Assembly (NCBI GenBank): GCA_963575745.1
Contig: CAUYUJ010015287.1
Span: 214,711 to 278,710 of the forward strand
DNA: 64,000 nt
DNA from: Prorocentrum cordatum
Taxonomy: Eukaryota; Sar; Dinophyceae; Prorocentrales; Prorocentraceae
Direction: 5' to 3'
The notes under the pieces are model-generated. The model made no database searches. It was not told the DNA's origin and saw only the letters and a program-made list of their open reading frames with translations. Positions 41,148 to 52,382 of the stretch are shown in pieces. The position numbers were made by a program, and so were the translations under genes. The stretch's first letter is position 1. Each line of letters begins with the position of its first letter.

Positions 41148-41296
41148 AGGAGGAAGAGGAGGAGGAGGAGGAGGAGGAGGAGGAGGAGGAGGAGGGNNNN
41201 NNNNNNNNNNNNNNNNNNNNNNNNNNNNNNNNNNNNNNNNNNNNNNNNNNNNNNNNNNNNNNNNNNNNNNNNNNNNNNNNNNNNNNNNNNNNNNNN
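41148..41296. other. (GGA)n tract running into a 100-base assembly gap
   Basis: GGA units from 41148 lead directly into exactly 100 N (41197-41296), a conventional unknown-size gap. In 41297-41607 nothing else is supported. Confidence 0.95.
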
Positions 41297-41607
41297 CGTG
41301 CCGTGCTGGCGGCCCGCGTGAGCCGCGGCGTAGGGTCGCTGCGTCCTCTCGCGCAAGACCCGTTTTTGATCGTCCCCCCATTCATCGCCCCCGCGTTGAT
41401 CGGGGGCGGCAAAGAGGGGGGTGATGACGAGGGGGGGGTATCATGGCGGGGGCCATGATATCTCCCCAGATTTTATGGCGCCCCTTCTTATTTCAGTACG
41501 TACCCGGCCCCCCCCCTGGGCCGCGCACATGCCGCTGGCCATGATTTGCACCCCGCCCCTCTTGGACACACGCCCCCTCTTGGCCGTTCCCGAATTGAGC
41601 AACGCTC

Positions 41608-41803
41608 GGCGGCGAGCGAGGGGGGGAAGTGAGAAGGAGGAGGCCCTCTCAGAAGGCGGCGAGGCTTCTCGGAAGCCCTGAGGCCTTCTGCGATTGCTTG
41701 TGTCTCTGGGGAAGGCTTCGAAATCTTCTCAGAAGGCCAGGGGGCGTCCGAGCCTTCTGAGAATGCTCTCCCCTTCTCACTTCCCCCCCGAGCTGGCCGC
41801 CGA
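41608..41803. mobile_element. MITE-4 copy 2 (best preserved)
   Basis: Left GGCGGCGAGCGAGGGGGGGA, AGTGAGAAGG is mirrored by right CCCCTTCTCACTTCCCCCCC, GAGCTGGCCGCC. CTTCTCAGAAGG palindromes lie inside. It is non-coding. Confidence 0.6.
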
Positions 41804-42109
41804 CAGGAGGGTGAAGAAAGGTGCACCTTTCCGCCCCTTCTCTCCTGCCTGTCTCACAATTTCTCGTGCGCACCGCTTGCGGAGGCTGTTGTCGCTGGGG
41901 TGTCTTATCTCCTCTCCTCCCCCCCCCAAAAAAACACTCCTTGGAGCTCCTCATATGTGTATCTATTGGCGTGGACATGTCCGCCGTGAGAGTACAGGCG
42001 CAAGAGTTTTCCAATATAAACGGGCTTGAGTAGTGACGGTCTGGGAGCGAATCAAGCTGTGAATGGGTTGGAGTGTAAATGAGTCTCAGTAGTATAAGTG
42101 CGCCTCTGC

Positions 42110-42385
42110 GCAAGAGCCTGGGGCCTCCTGGGGCCTCCTGAAACCTCCTGGGGCTTCCCGGTGCCTCCTGGAGCGGCTTGGGGCCTCCTGGGGCCTCTTG
42201 GGGTTTACTGTGGCCTCCTGAGGCCTCCTGGGGCCTCGTGTGGCCTCCTGGGGCCTCCTGGAGCCTCTTGGGACATCCTGTGGCCTCTTGAGTCTTCCTG
42301 TGGCCTCCTGATGCCTCCTGGGACCTCCTGTGGCCTACTGGGGCCTCCTAGAGCCTGCTGGAGCCTCCTGTGGCATCCTGGGGAG
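42110..42385. repeat. GGGGCCTCCTG degenerate tandem repeat, array 1
   Basis: The 10- to 11-bp word GGGGCCTCCTG and variants run for 270 bp. A second array sits at 43635-43935. In both places a 150-bp satellite unit and then a CAT microsatellite follow. Confidence 0.85.
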
Positions 42386-42399
42386 AATTTGTGCCCACG

Positions 42400-42815
42400 A
42401 GTGGCCGCCAGAACAGGCAAACCGATCGAGACATCCTCAAAATCTGGCCCCCCCCGAGGCGAAAATGAGCGCCTCGCTCCAGACATCCTCAAAATCTGCT
42501 CCGAAAGCGAAGGATGTATCGGCACCGAAAAAGGCAAACTGCTCGAGACATCCCCGCTATTTGGGCGCGAACGGAAGCTTTGCAATACCCCCTGGCGGCT
42601 CACCCTTGGGGGTGCTGAAACCCGCGCCTCGCTCGAGACAGCCTCAAAATCTGCTCCGAAAGCGAAGGATGTATCGGCACCGAAAAAAGGCAAACTGCTC
42701 GAGACATCCCCGCTATTTGGGCGCGAACGGAAGCTTTGCAATACCCCCTGGCGGCTAACCCTTGGGGGTGCTGAAACCCGCGCCTCGCTCGAGACAGCCT
42801 CAGAATTTGCTCCGC
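42400..42815. repeat. ~150-bp satellite, array 1
   Basis: GCTCGAGACATCCCCGCTAT recurs at 42541 and 42697 (156-bp spacing). Other family words are CTGCTCCGAAAGCGAAGGAT and CCCTGGCGGCT. The array ends at CTCCGCCGTCATCATC, where a CAT microsatellite begins. Confidence 0.85.
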
Positions 42816-42817
42816 CG

Positions 42818-42862
<45 letters not shown>

Positions 42863-43200
42863 ACATCAACATCAACATCAACATCAACATCAACAACATC
42901 AACATCAACATCAACATCAACATCAACATCAACATCAACATCAACATCCTCCTCCTCCTCCTCCTCATCATCAGTTTCATCATCATCAGTAGCAGCATCA
43001 TCATCAGCATCAGCATGATCATCAGCATCAGCATCATCATCAAAACCATCATCACAATTATCATCATCGTCGTCATCATCATCAACATCGTCATCGTGAC
43101 CGTCATTGTCGTCAGCATCATCATCAGACTCATCGTCATCCTCACAGTCATCATCAGCAGCAGCAGCATCCTCATCACCGTCATCGTCATCGTCGCCATC
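42816..43200. repeat. CAT/CAA (ATC/AAC) microsatellite
   Basis: CAT units, then CAACAT hexamers, then degenerate CATCAG/CATCGT to about 43200, followed by CATAACATAG-type sequence to 43340. The Asp-rich, His-rich and Met-rich frames are artefacts. Confidence 0.9.
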
Positions 43201-43634
43201 ATCAGCACATAATAACATAACATGGCATGCGATACCATAACATAGCGTATCATATCAGACCATATCGCAGCATACCGTTCCATAATTTGACATGCCGTAT
43301 CATGTCATGCCACATCACAACATAGCATAACATACCATCATAGTCGTATCGCCATCGTTCGGCATCACCGCACTCTGAGTGCATCACCATGCTCTGAGTA
43401 GATGGGGAAGAGAGTGAGGAGGGGAGGAAGGTGGTCCACGCGGTCGGAGTAATCATTCACTTTATGGAGTTCCCCATATGTACATCTATTAGCATGGACC
43501 TGTCCGCCGTGAGCGCCTAGGGCAATAGTTTTCGAATCTAAACGGGTTTGGGTAGTGACGCTTTGGGAGTGAATATAGTTGTGGATGAGTTGGAATGTGA
43601 ATGAGTCTCAATAGTACGAGAGCGTCTCTGCGCA

Positions 43635-43935
43635 TGAGCCTAGGGCTTCCTGGGGCCTCCTGAAACCTTCCGGGGCTTCCTGGGGACTCCTGGAGGCCCT
43701 TGGGGCCTCCTGGGGTCTCTTGAGGCTTCCTGTGGCCTCCTGAGGCCTTTAGGGCCTCGTCTCGTGTGGCCTCCTGCGGCCTCCTGGAGCCTCCTTGGAG
43801 CCACTCCTGTGGCCTTCTGCTGCCTCCTGCTCCTGGGGCCTCTTGGGGCCTCCTGGACCCTCATCGGGCCTCCTAGGGCCTCCAGGAGCCTCATAGGGCC
43901 TCCTGTGGCATCCTGATACCTCCTGGTACCTCCTG
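43635..43935. repeat. GGGGCCTCCTG degenerate tandem repeat, array 2
   Basis: Same word as at 42110-42385. It is preceded by a duplicated leader: GAGTTCCCCATATGTACATC near 43468 resembles GAGCTCCTCATATGTGTATC near 41943. Confidence 0.8.
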
Positions 43936-44239
43936 TGTCACTGCACCGACCTTGCAGACGTGCTGCAGCGGATTGGTGTGTGGATTTCTGCCAATGCAAA
44001 ACGCCGAAACGGCGAGCGAAAAAAGACGCTGATTTCACACGGGGTTCTTTTGGTCTTCACTCCTGGCCCCAGAAAATCCGTACGACATTTATTTCGAAAT
44101 CCGGCACGAAATTCTCCAGGACATTGCAGGCCCATCCTATTGTTTTCCGAACAAAATCCGCTCTGCCGACGCCATGACCTGCGGCCTCTTGGAGCCTGCT
44201 GGAGCCTCCTGTGGCATCCTGAAGAGGATCCGTGCCCAC

Positions 44240-44500
44240 GAGTCTGGCCAGCAAAACAGGCAAACCGTTCGAGGCATCCTCAAAATCTAGCCTCCCTTGG
44301 GGGTGAGCATGAGCGCCTCGCTCGAGACATCCTCAACATCTGCTCCAAAAGCGAAGGATGTCGGGCACCAAAACAGGCAAGCCGCTTGAGACATCCCCGC
44401 CATTTTGGCGCGCACGGGCCCGTGCAATACCCCCTGGCGGCTCCCCCTTGGGGGTGCTGAAACCCGCGCCTCGCTCGAGACATCCACACAATCTGCTCCG
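44240..44500. repeat. ~150-bp satellite, array 2
   Basis: Units carry CAAACCGTTCGAGGCATCCT, GGCACCAAAACAGGCAAGCC and ACCCCCTGGCGGCTCCCCCT. It ends at ATCTGCTCCGCCAGCATCAT, exactly where a CAT microsatellite begins. Confidence 0.85.
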
Positions 44501-44504
44501 CCAG

Positions 44505-44566
<62 letters not shown>

Positions 44567-44690
44567 GCATCATTAGCAGCATCATCAGGCTCATCATCAT
44601 CATCAGGCTCATCATCATCAGCAGCATCATCATCAGCATCATCATCATAGCCATCATCAGCAGCAGCATCATCATCATCGCAGCAGAACG
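44501..44690. repeat. CAT/CAG microsatellite
   Basis: CAT and CAGCAG units. Degenerate ACCATAGCATAACA words continue to about 44945. Confidence 0.9.
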
Positions 44691-44952
44691 TAACATAACA
44701 TGACACAGCAATCCATACCATACAATAGCAACATGCCATAGCATAACAAGCCATACCATCGCAAATCCTGGCATACCAGACATACCATACCATAGCATAG
44801 CTTGTCAAGCCATACCATAACATACCATATCATGACATACCATAACATGGCATGGCATGGCATAATCTGACATCACCTAACATAACATCACATATACACA
44901 TACGTATATATGTATGCATGTATATATGTAGTACATCATAACATAACATCAG

Positions 44953-45001
44953 GAGGAGGACGAGTAGGAGGAGGAGGAGGAGGAGGAGGAGGAGGAGGAG
45001 T
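44953..45001. repeat. (GGA)n microsatellite
   Basis: About 15 GGA units. Next to it, 45027-45090 resembles the ATAACAA, TCC, TTTGGAT repeat at 52945-53045. Confidence 0.9.
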
Positions 45002-45451
45002 GAGTATGAAGGAGTTTGCGCGGCCGCAGTAATAACAATAATCCAATTCTTTGGATGTGGAGAATAACAAGAACACCATCCTATGCATCTGGGAAGCAGC
45101 CTCTCGTGCACCTTGCGGTCAGGAACTTTGGCGCAGCGTGTCGCTCCAACGGCTCTGGCCCACCACGCTTCGGCACGACACGCGGTCCACGCCCCAGCCC
45201 CCCCGCGTCAACGTCTCCGGCCTCTCCCTTCGCTCCACCCCCCGCGCTGCAGAGCGACACCGTCGCCCGCGCTGCCGCGCGCACGCCGCCCCATCGAGGA
45301 GGAGGCGACGCGGGGCCGCGCGGTGGCGCGCTCCTTCGACGGAGGCGCCTCGGGGCCCCCCGGGTAGGCAGGAGAAGCCACCCGGACCGGACCATTAGCG
45401 TTTATTGCGCGGCCCTGGGCGTCAATGAAACAGCCCTGCCCTGTTCGATTC

Positions 45452-45590
45452 ATTCTTTGGGGCGCGCTGGATTATTATCGGGGTGGATTCTGGATTCTTT
45501 GGGGCGCGCTGGATTCATTGGGGCGCGCTGGATTCTTTGGGGCGCGCCTCGCGCGTCGGGGTGGTTATTATCGGGGTGGATTTTCTGCCC
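45452..45590. repeat. TTTGGGGCGCGCTGGATTC tandem repeat
   Basis: Four imperfect copies of GATTCTTTGGGGCGCGCTG, two separated by TATTATCGGGGTGGATT. In 45091-45451 and 45591-45755 no gene is supported. Confidence 0.75.
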
Positions 45591-45759
45591 TCTCCTCGGG
45601 CACCGCCGCCTGCGGCCGGCCGCGGCGACCGGGGTGCGGGAAGCTTGGCGCCGGGCCGCAGCGCGGGGCGGGGGGGCCGGAGTGGGCACAGAGGAGGCCC
45701 GTGCCAAGAAGCACCCTGCATATTTGAAACTCGGCGGCGCCCCTTACGCTGATCGTCCT

Positions 45760-45862
45760 CCTCCCTCCTCCTCCTCCTCCTCCTCCTCCTCCTCCTCCTC
45801 CTCCTCCTCCTCCTCCTCCTCCTCCTCCTCCTCCTCCCCCTCCGCCTCCCCCTCCCCCTCCC
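45760..45862. repeat. (TCC)n microsatellite
   Basis: About 25 CTC/TCC units ending in CTCCCCCTCC variants. In 45863-46390 no gene is supported. Confidence 0.95.
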
Positions 45863-46394
45863 TTCTCTGTCTCCGGGGTGCCCTGGGTTTCGATGGTTTC
45901 GCTGTGATGAGCGTGACGCTCCCGCACCAGAAAGCAAGGGACGTCCCGGGGTCTCGGGGTGGGGTTTCCTGTGGAAGGTTTCTGGTGGACGAGCTTCGAC
46001 TGCACGGTCGGGACGAGGCGGGCTCAGGGGGGCTGCGCTCTCCAGCTACCCAGCGAAGGAAAGAGCACCGATTTCGCTGCCCTTCCTCAGTTTGCCCCCT
46101 TTGGGGCCTCCTGGGACCGCCACCGCTGGATTCGCCTTGAAGTTCTGGCCATGACACCTTCCAGAAGAGGCCCGGGGAGTAGCAGGACAGGAACGGTCGG
46201 ACCGAGGTCCGTTCGGGGAGGGTGCCCCAGTGTTCTTCGTGCTTGTTGGATGTTCTCGTGCATCCTGGGGGGGGGCGGCGGAGGGCTCTTCAGTTTGGGG
46301 CCGGCGGAGGGCGCACGTTCTTGAATGGGGTTCCTCTGTCCCAGGTCCGACCGTGCGGAGACGGTGGGTACAGGGCCCAGCAGGAGTTGCTGCC

Positions 46395-46985
46395 CATTCT
46401 GGGCAGGATTCGCTGTCGGCGTCGCGGCGCTTGCTGTTCCTTTGAAGCAGAATGCCGCCTGCCCAACAGCGGCCGCTGTCCGTTTTGGACAGCACCTGTT
46501 GTTGGGCATTGTACCCACTGTCTTCCGTACCCATTTCGGGCGTCCCAAGGGTCGAACGCAGCGCGAGGGAGTGATAGGGTGAGGTGAGGATGCGTTCTAG
46601 GTCCGAGGCTTTCGGAGAGTTTGAAGGCAGCGCGAGGTGGAGATAGGCTCAGGTGAGGATGCGTTCGAGGTCCGATGCTTTCGGAAATGGCGAAGGCAGA
46701 GCGGGCCGCGGTCACTGGGGTACGGATGCTTCGGGCCTCGGAGGGACCGAAATGGGTACGGAAACAATGGGCACAAGGCCCCACAGCATTTGTTGTCCAT
46801 GCTGAACAGGATTCGTTGTCGGTGTCTCGGCGGTTCTTGTTCGTTTGAGGCTGAAGGTCACCTGCCCAACAGCGGCTGCCATCGGTGTTGTACAACAATT
46901 GTTGTTGGGCATGGTACCGATGTTGGGCATCCTAAGGGTGCAGCGCGAGGGGGGGATAGACTGAGGTGAGGATGCGTTCGAGGTC
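46395..46985. repeat. Duplicated module around CTGCCCAACAGCGGC
   Basis: Two blocks share the same order of words: GGATTCGCTGTCGG / GGATTCGTTGTCGG; TTTGAGGCTGAA-type; CTGCCCAACAGCGGC; TTGTTGGGCAT; and GAGGATGCGTTC(T/G)AGGTCCGA. They start near 46395 and 46795. A third partial unit (46615-46790) lies between. I see no consistent frame across copies. Confidence 0.65.
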
Positions 46986-47125
46986 CGAGGTTTTCGGATA
47001 TTTTCGTCGGTTCTCGCCCGCTTTCCGGCCTCGGGATGCTGCCTGGCAGCTGCGCCTCGCCGAGAGCGTACCAGGGTTGCCTCATCGTCGCCAGCGGCCG
47101 CCAGAGAGCCGAGTTATGACCCGAA
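46985..47125. repeat. Dispersed ~140-bp repeat, copy 1
   Basis: CTTTCCGGCCTCGGGATGCT, then GCCTGGCAGCTGCGCCTCGC is shared with 48305-48460. Confidence 0.6.
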
Positions 47126-47279
47126 AGCTAGGCGACAACGTCAGGGAGGGGATGTGCTCATGGGGTACGGAGGCTTCGAGCCGGACGCAACGCGAAGGGG
47201 GGGGATTGGGAAAGAGGGGGGGGTCCAAAAGTTGCTGCGTGCAGACGCAGCTGGTTTGCCCGCCGCCGGGATCCTCCAC

Positions 47280-47740
47280 CTCCGCCCACCTCCTCCTCCT
47301 CCTCTCCTCCTCGCTCCTCCTCCTCTCCCTCCTCCTCCTCTCACCTCCTCCTCCTCCTCCTCCTCCTCCTGCTCCTCCTCCTGAGGCGCCTCGGCCCTCG
47401 CCGCCCCCGCAAGCAGGCCCGTGGGAACCGGATGCAGAGGCTCTGGCCAGGACGCACATGCGCGAGGAGGCGGAGGCGGAGCGGAGGCGGAGGCGGAGGA
47501 GGAGGAGGAGGCGGAGGCGGAGGAGGAGGGGAGGGGAGGGGGAGGAGGAGGAGGGGGAGGGGAGGAGGAGGAGGAGGAGGAGGAGGAGGAGGAGGAGGAG
47601 GAGGAGGAGGAGGAGGAAGGAGGAGAGGAGGAGGAGGAGGGAGGAGGAGAGAGGAAGAGGGGGAGGAGGAGGAGATGGACGAGGAGGAGTCCTGAGGAGG
47701 AGGATGAGGAGGGGGAGGGGGAGGAGGAGGAGAAGGATTA
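47280..47740. repeat. Facing (CTC)n and (GGA)n microsatellites
   Basis: CTC units at 47280-47385 and GGA units at 47462-47740 are separated by about 75 bp, giving an inverted arrangement able to fold back. The frames across it are artefacts. In 47741-48304 only a short inverted pair (CTCAACCCTGAA / TTCAGGGTTGA, near 47837 and 47865) stands out. Confidence 0.9.
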
Positions 47741-48304
47741 TACCTTCGGGCTGCCCAGGGAGGCGTCCAGGCAGGCACGGCAGGCTCGTTCGGCGTCAGC
47801 GCGCGCAAAAGTTTTGTAATCACCGCGTCGATCGCTCAACCCTGAATACATCGCGGCCCCGATCGTTCAGGGTTGAATTCCGTCGGGCCCAGTGGCGTCA
47901 CCGTGGCCCTCGGCGCTTCCGCGTCGCAGAGCTCAACCTCGAACGCCTTCGCCGGCGTCGTTGGCGCGCCATCGCCGCATGAACCCACAGTCGCTTCGGG
48001 CGCAGCAGGGGAGAGCCTGCCTTCAGGCTGCCCAGGGAAGCGCCCTGGCAGGCGGGCGCAGGGGAGCTCAGTCACAGGCAAGCGTCCGGGGGGGGGGGGA
48101 ACGGGCTCGAGGCCCCAGGCTTTCGGTCGGTCTCGTCGGTTCTGGCTGGCTCTCTGGCCCCGGGCAGAGGCAGTTGGCACGGCGGGGCATCCCAAGACCG
48201 TGCGGTGACGGACCGTGCGGTGAGGTCTCTTGGGGTTCCGAGGTCACCGCACGGTCTGTCACCGCACCGCTTCGGGACTCCGAAATCAGTGGGGGATGGG
48301 CTCA

Positions 48305-48460
48305 GGGAGGGGGTGAGGCTTCGAGGTCCGCGACAGTTTCGTCCGTCCTCGCCGGCTTTCCGGCCTCGGGATGCTGCCTGGCAGCTGCGCCTCGCCGAGA
48401 GCGTTCGGGCCGAACGGCCGCCGGAGAGGCAAAAGTTGTGGCCCGAAGCCAGGGGGAAAT
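48305..48460. repeat. Dispersed ~140-bp repeat, copy 2
   Basis: It matches 46985-47125 over the CCGGCCTCGGGATGCTGCC core and the GCCGCCGGAGAG / GCCGCCAGAGAG region. Confidence 0.6.
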
Positions 48461-48530
48461 GTCATGGGTAGGCTCAGGGCAGGATGCATCGACCCCCAAT
48501 GGCCCATTCATTGCCGCTAGGGGCACGATT

Positions 48531-48696
48531 CGGAGGGCACCAACTATACACCAACACCGATCCTGGCCCAGGATCACCCTGGGCCCAGGATCGGTGTATA
48601 TGCCTTCTTGCGCAAGGCAGGAGGGCGCATACACCGATCCTGGGCCCAGGGCGATCCTGGCCAGGATCGGTGTTGGTGTATAGTTGGTGCCTTCCT
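48531..48696. mobile_element. Large near-perfect hairpin element
   Basis: The left arm GGCACCAACTATACACCAAC, then ACCGATCCTGG is matched by the right arm CCAGGATCGGTGTTGGTGTA, then TAGTTGGTGCC. Each arm contains an inner palindrome built of CCTGGGCCCAGG and GATCCTGG words. The arms are about 70 bp around a ~20-bp loop near 48615. No coding. In 48697-49090 no gene is supported. Confidence 0.8.
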
Positions 48697-49097
48697 AACG
48701 ATGGCCCCGACCTCGCCCAAGAGACCGTGCGGTTTCGCCATCGCCCAGCTGTCGGCGACGCGGCGCCGCTTCCTGGTCGATGTTCCCCCCCCCCCCCGGG
48801 GGCTGGTCCTCCCCTGACGTTGCGCCTCACGAAAGCGGGGGACTGGGAACGGGGGAGAGCGTGAAGCAAGGGCGCCATCGAGGGCGCGAAGTTATTCGCG
48901 CTTCGCGGTTCGGCTCCGAGTCCTCCTCATCCCCCTTTTCTCTCCCCTGGGAGGCGGCGCGGGAGCGCGAAGTTGCACTTCGCGCTGCGCGCAGCGCGAA
49001 GCGCGGAGTTGGGAGCCCTTGGCGAAGACTGCCTCATGCAGCAAGTCTCGGCCCCGCCACCGGGCACGTTCTTCGGTGCGCTGGCGTCTCCAGCGCC

Positions 49098-49740
49098 TCC
49101 CGGCTCTGGAGAAAGCAGTCACGCGATGATCTGATTCGCGAACCTCCTTGTCCTAAACTAGGGGAGCGAAGAATGACATAAACATACAATTTCGGATGTC
49201 TGCGCGGATTTCTCGGATCGGCGCTGGACCCATTCCCTGGAGCGCGGAGCGCGCCAGGGGCGGCGCCGGAGGCGCCGCCAGGGGGTCCAGCGCGGGCCCG
49301 AGAAATCCGCGCGGACCTCCGAGTTTTCATTTTTATGTCATTCTTCGTTCCCCTATAAACTTCCCTGACCCCTCTCGACCGAGCCGAAGCATAACCAGTC
49401 ACGTGATGATCCGAGTCGCGAACCTCCCTGTCCTAAGCCTCCCTGACCCTTCTCGACCGAGCCGATGCATAACCAGCCACGTGATGATATGATTCGCGAG
49501 CCTCCTTTTCCTGAGCCTCCCTGACCCTTCTCGACCGACCCGAATCATAACCAGTCACGTGATAATCTTTTTCGCGAACCTCCCTTTCCTAAACCTCCCT
49601 GACCCTTCTCGACCGACCCAAAGCATAACCAGTCCCGTGATGATCCGATTCGCGAACTGTCCGTTCCTAAACCTCCCTGGCCATTTCTGGACCGGCCCGA
49701 AGCTTAACCAGGCACGTGATGATCCACCATCGCGCTGTGA
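49098..49740. repeat. 78-bp tandem repeat array, interrupted by MITE-3
   Basis: ATAACCAGTCACGTGATGAT recurs at 49391, 49469, 49547, 49625 and about 49703, a constant 78-bp period. Another word of the unit is CCTCCCTGACCCTTCTCGAC. A further partial unit (GCAGTCACGCGATGATCTGA, CGCGAACCTCC) lies left of the MITE at 49159. Confidence 0.85.
49159..49355. mobile_element. MITE-3 full copy with target duplication
   Basis: The termini TAGGGGAGCGAAGAATGACA and TGTCATTCTTCGTTCCCCTA are inverted copies with one mismatch over about 24 bp. Further inside, GCGCGGATTTCTCGGATCGG mirrors CCGAGAAATCCGCGCGGACC. TAAAC flanks both sides, while uninterrupted 78-bp units read CCTAAACCTCCCTG at that point, so TAAAC is a plausible target duplication. 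It is 197 bp and non-coding. Confidence 0.8.
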
Positions 49741-49974
49741 ACAAACTTACTCGACGCGGAGATCCCCATATGTGCATCTCATAGTGATGGCAAACTTCGG
49801 TAGAAGACATTGTCCTTTTCAATATCGGAGTTTCAGCGAATCCACGTGGAAAACGAGGCCGAGAGAGACGCCGACGACTACGACGACTTTAAGTAGTTGC
49901 TTCCTCCTCACGTCCTCCTTCTCCTCGTCCTCCTCCTCTTTCTCTTCCTTTCCCTATGAACACCTGTCAGGAAA

Positions 49975-50970
49975 ATCCATTTGTGAAGACGAGAACGGGC
50001 CCGTGCACCCCCTGGCGCCCCCCCTTGGGAGTACTGAAACCAGCGCCTCGCCTGAGACATCCTCGGAAACTGCTCGAAAGAGAAGGATGTTGGGCACTCA
50101 AACAGGCACACCGCCTGAGGCATCCCCCCAATCTGGGCGCGACCGGGCCTGTGATATACCCCATGGCGCCCCCCCTTGGGAGTACTGAAGCCAGCGCCTC
50201 GTCTGAGACATCCTCGGAAACTGCTCTAAAAGCAGAAGATGTCGGGCACCGAAACAGGCAAACCGCTTGAGACATCCCCACCATTTCGGCGCGAACGGAC
50301 GAGTGCAATATTTCCTGGCGGCTCCCCCTTGGAGACAAAAATGATCGCCTCGCTTGAGACATCCTCCAAATCTGCTCCGAAAGCGGAAGACGTCGGGCAC
50401 CAAAACAGGCAAACCGCTCGAGACATCCCCGCCATTTCGGCGAGAACGGGGCCATGCAATACCCCTCTGGCGGCTCCCCCTTGGAGGCATATACGCGCCT
50501 CGCTCGAGACATCTTCCAAATCTGCTCCGAAAGCGGAAGATGTCGGGCACCAGAATAGGCAAACCGCTCGAGACATCCCCGCCATTTCGGCGCGAACGAG
50601 CCCATGTAATACCCCCTGGCGGCTCCCCTTTGGATGCGAAAATTAGCGCCTCGCTCGAGACATCTTCTAAATCTGCTCCGAAAGCGGAAGATGGGGCACC
50701 AAAACAGGCAAACCGTTCGAGATATCCCCGCCATTTCGGCGCGAACGGGCCCGTGCAATACCCCCTGGCGGCTCCCCTTTGGATGCGAGAATTAGCGCCT
50801 CGCTCGAAACATCTTCCAATCTGCTCCGAATGCGGAAGATGTCGGGCACCGAAACAGGCAAACCGCTCGAGAAATTCGCCATTTTGGCGCGAACGGAGGA
50901 GTGCAATACCCCCTGGCGCCCTTCCCTTTGGGAGCACTGGAACCAGCGCCTCGCCTGAGACATCCTCACA
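49975..50970. repeat. ~150-bp satellite, array 3 (main array)
   Basis: AACCGCTCGAGACATCCCC or a near variant occurs at 50261, 50412, 50562, 50711 and 50861, spacing 149-151 bp. Each unit contains CTGCTCCGAAAGCGGAAGA, GTCGGGCACCAAAACAGGC and CCTGGCGGCTCCCC. The 50-residue periodic ORFs on both strands follow from a unit length divisible by three. Confidence 0.9.
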
Positions 50971-51009
50971 ACGCGTGTGTGAGTCTGAGCGCGGAAGTGC
51001 CACCAGTGT

Positions 51010-51765
51010 GAGTGAGTCTGCATATGAGTGATCCCGAGCATGAGAAACTTGAGTATCAAGAGTCTAAGAGCGAGTGCGTCTGAGTATGAGTGGGTCAGAA
51101 TATGAGTGAGTCTACATGTGAGTGTGTCAGAAAATGACGACCTGAGTGTGGGAGGTGTTGAGGGTGGGAGGTGTGTTCTCTCTCTCTCTCTCTCTCTCCC
51201 TATCAGTCGCGTTCCGCGCGGTCTAAGTAATTATTCACTGCGTGGAGCTCCCCATATGTGCATCTGTTTACATGGACTGGGTGCGAGTGAGTCTGAGTAT
51301 GAGTATGATGAGTACGAGTCTGAGCACAAGTGAGTCTGGGACATCCTCGCAATCTGCCCCCCCCCCTGGGGTGCGAAAGCCAGTGAGTCTCAGTATGAGT
51401 ATAGTGAGTACGAGTCTAAGTCTGAATGGGTCTGAGTACGAGTGAGTTTGACTACGAGTGAGTCTGGCTACGAGTGAATATGAGGGTGGGTGGGTCTGAG
51501 TGTGAGTGATTCTGAGCGTGAGTAAGTCTGAATGTGAGTGCGTCTGGGTATGAGTATGATGGGTATGAAACTGGCCCTAAGTGGGTCTGAGTACGAGTGA
51601 GTCTGACTACGAATGAGTCTGAGGGTGGGTGGGTCTAAGTGTGAGTGAGTCTGAGTGTGCGCAAGTCTGGGTATTAGTGAGTCTGAGTATGAGTATGATG
51701 AGTACGAGTCTGAATATGAGTGAGCCTGAGCACGAGTGAGTTTGAGCATAAGTGACTCTAGGACA
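51010..51765. repeat. GAGTCTGAGTATGAGT degenerate repeat
   Basis: GAGTCTGAGTAT, GAGTGAGTCT and GAGTACGAGT words run for 700 bp. (TC)n at 51178-51197 and a short satellite-like insert near 51335-51380 interrupt it. Confidence 0.8.
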
Positions 51766-51769
51766 TCCT

Positions 51770-52085
51770 CGCAATCTGGGCCCTCTGGGAGTGCGGAAAT
51801 CAGCGCCTCGCCATAGACATTCTCAGAATATGTCTCGACAGCAGACGAGTCTGACCACCAAAACACGCAAACCGCTTAAGCCATCCTCGAAATTTGGCCC
51901 CCCTGGGGTTCGAAAACCAGCGCCTGGCTCGAAACATCCTCAGCGGAGGATGTTGAGGACCAAAACAGGCAAACCGGCTGAGACATCCCCACCATTTGGG
52001 CGCGAACGGGCCCGTGCAGTAGCCCTTGGCGGCTCCCCCTGGGTGGTGCTGCAACCCGCGCCTCGCTCGAGGCATCCACACAATC
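51770..52085. repeat. ~150-bp satellite, array 4a
   Basis: Diverged units with GCGCCTCGCCATAGACATTC, AGGACCAAAACAGGCAAACC and TTGGCGGCTCCCC. It ends ATCTGCTCCGCCAGCATC before a CAT microsatellite, as in array 2. Confidence 0.8.
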
Positions 52086-52095
52086 TGCTCCGCCA

Positions 52096-52096
52096 G

Positions 52097-52173
<77 letters not shown>

Positions 52174-52382
52174 ACATCAACATCAACATCAGCACCAGCA
52201 TCAGCATCAGCATCATCATCATCATCATCATCAACATCATCATCGTCATCGTCATCGTCATCGTCATCACCATCATCATCATCATCTTCATCATCATCAG
52301 GTTCATCATCATCATCATCATCAGCAGCATCATCATCAGCATCGTCATCGTCATAGCCATCATCAGCAGCATCATCGTCATC
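52096..52382. repeat. (CAT)n microsatellite
   Basis: About 25 perfect CAT units followed by CAACAT, CAGCAT and CATCGT variants. Confidence 0.95.

Noticed and set aside
42205-43218. 337-aa Asp-rich minus-strand ORF
   Set aside because: It spans a CAT microsatellite, 150-bp satellite and GGGGCCTCCTG repeat; the composition explains it.
45016-46140. 374-aa ORF at 45-46 kb
   Set aside because: It includes a TCC microsatellite and GC-rich repeats; no domain, and strong competing frames on the other strand.
50098-51003. 301-aa minus-strand and 225-aa plus-strand ORFs
   Set aside because: Both are by-products of the 150-bp satellite whose unit length is divisible by three.
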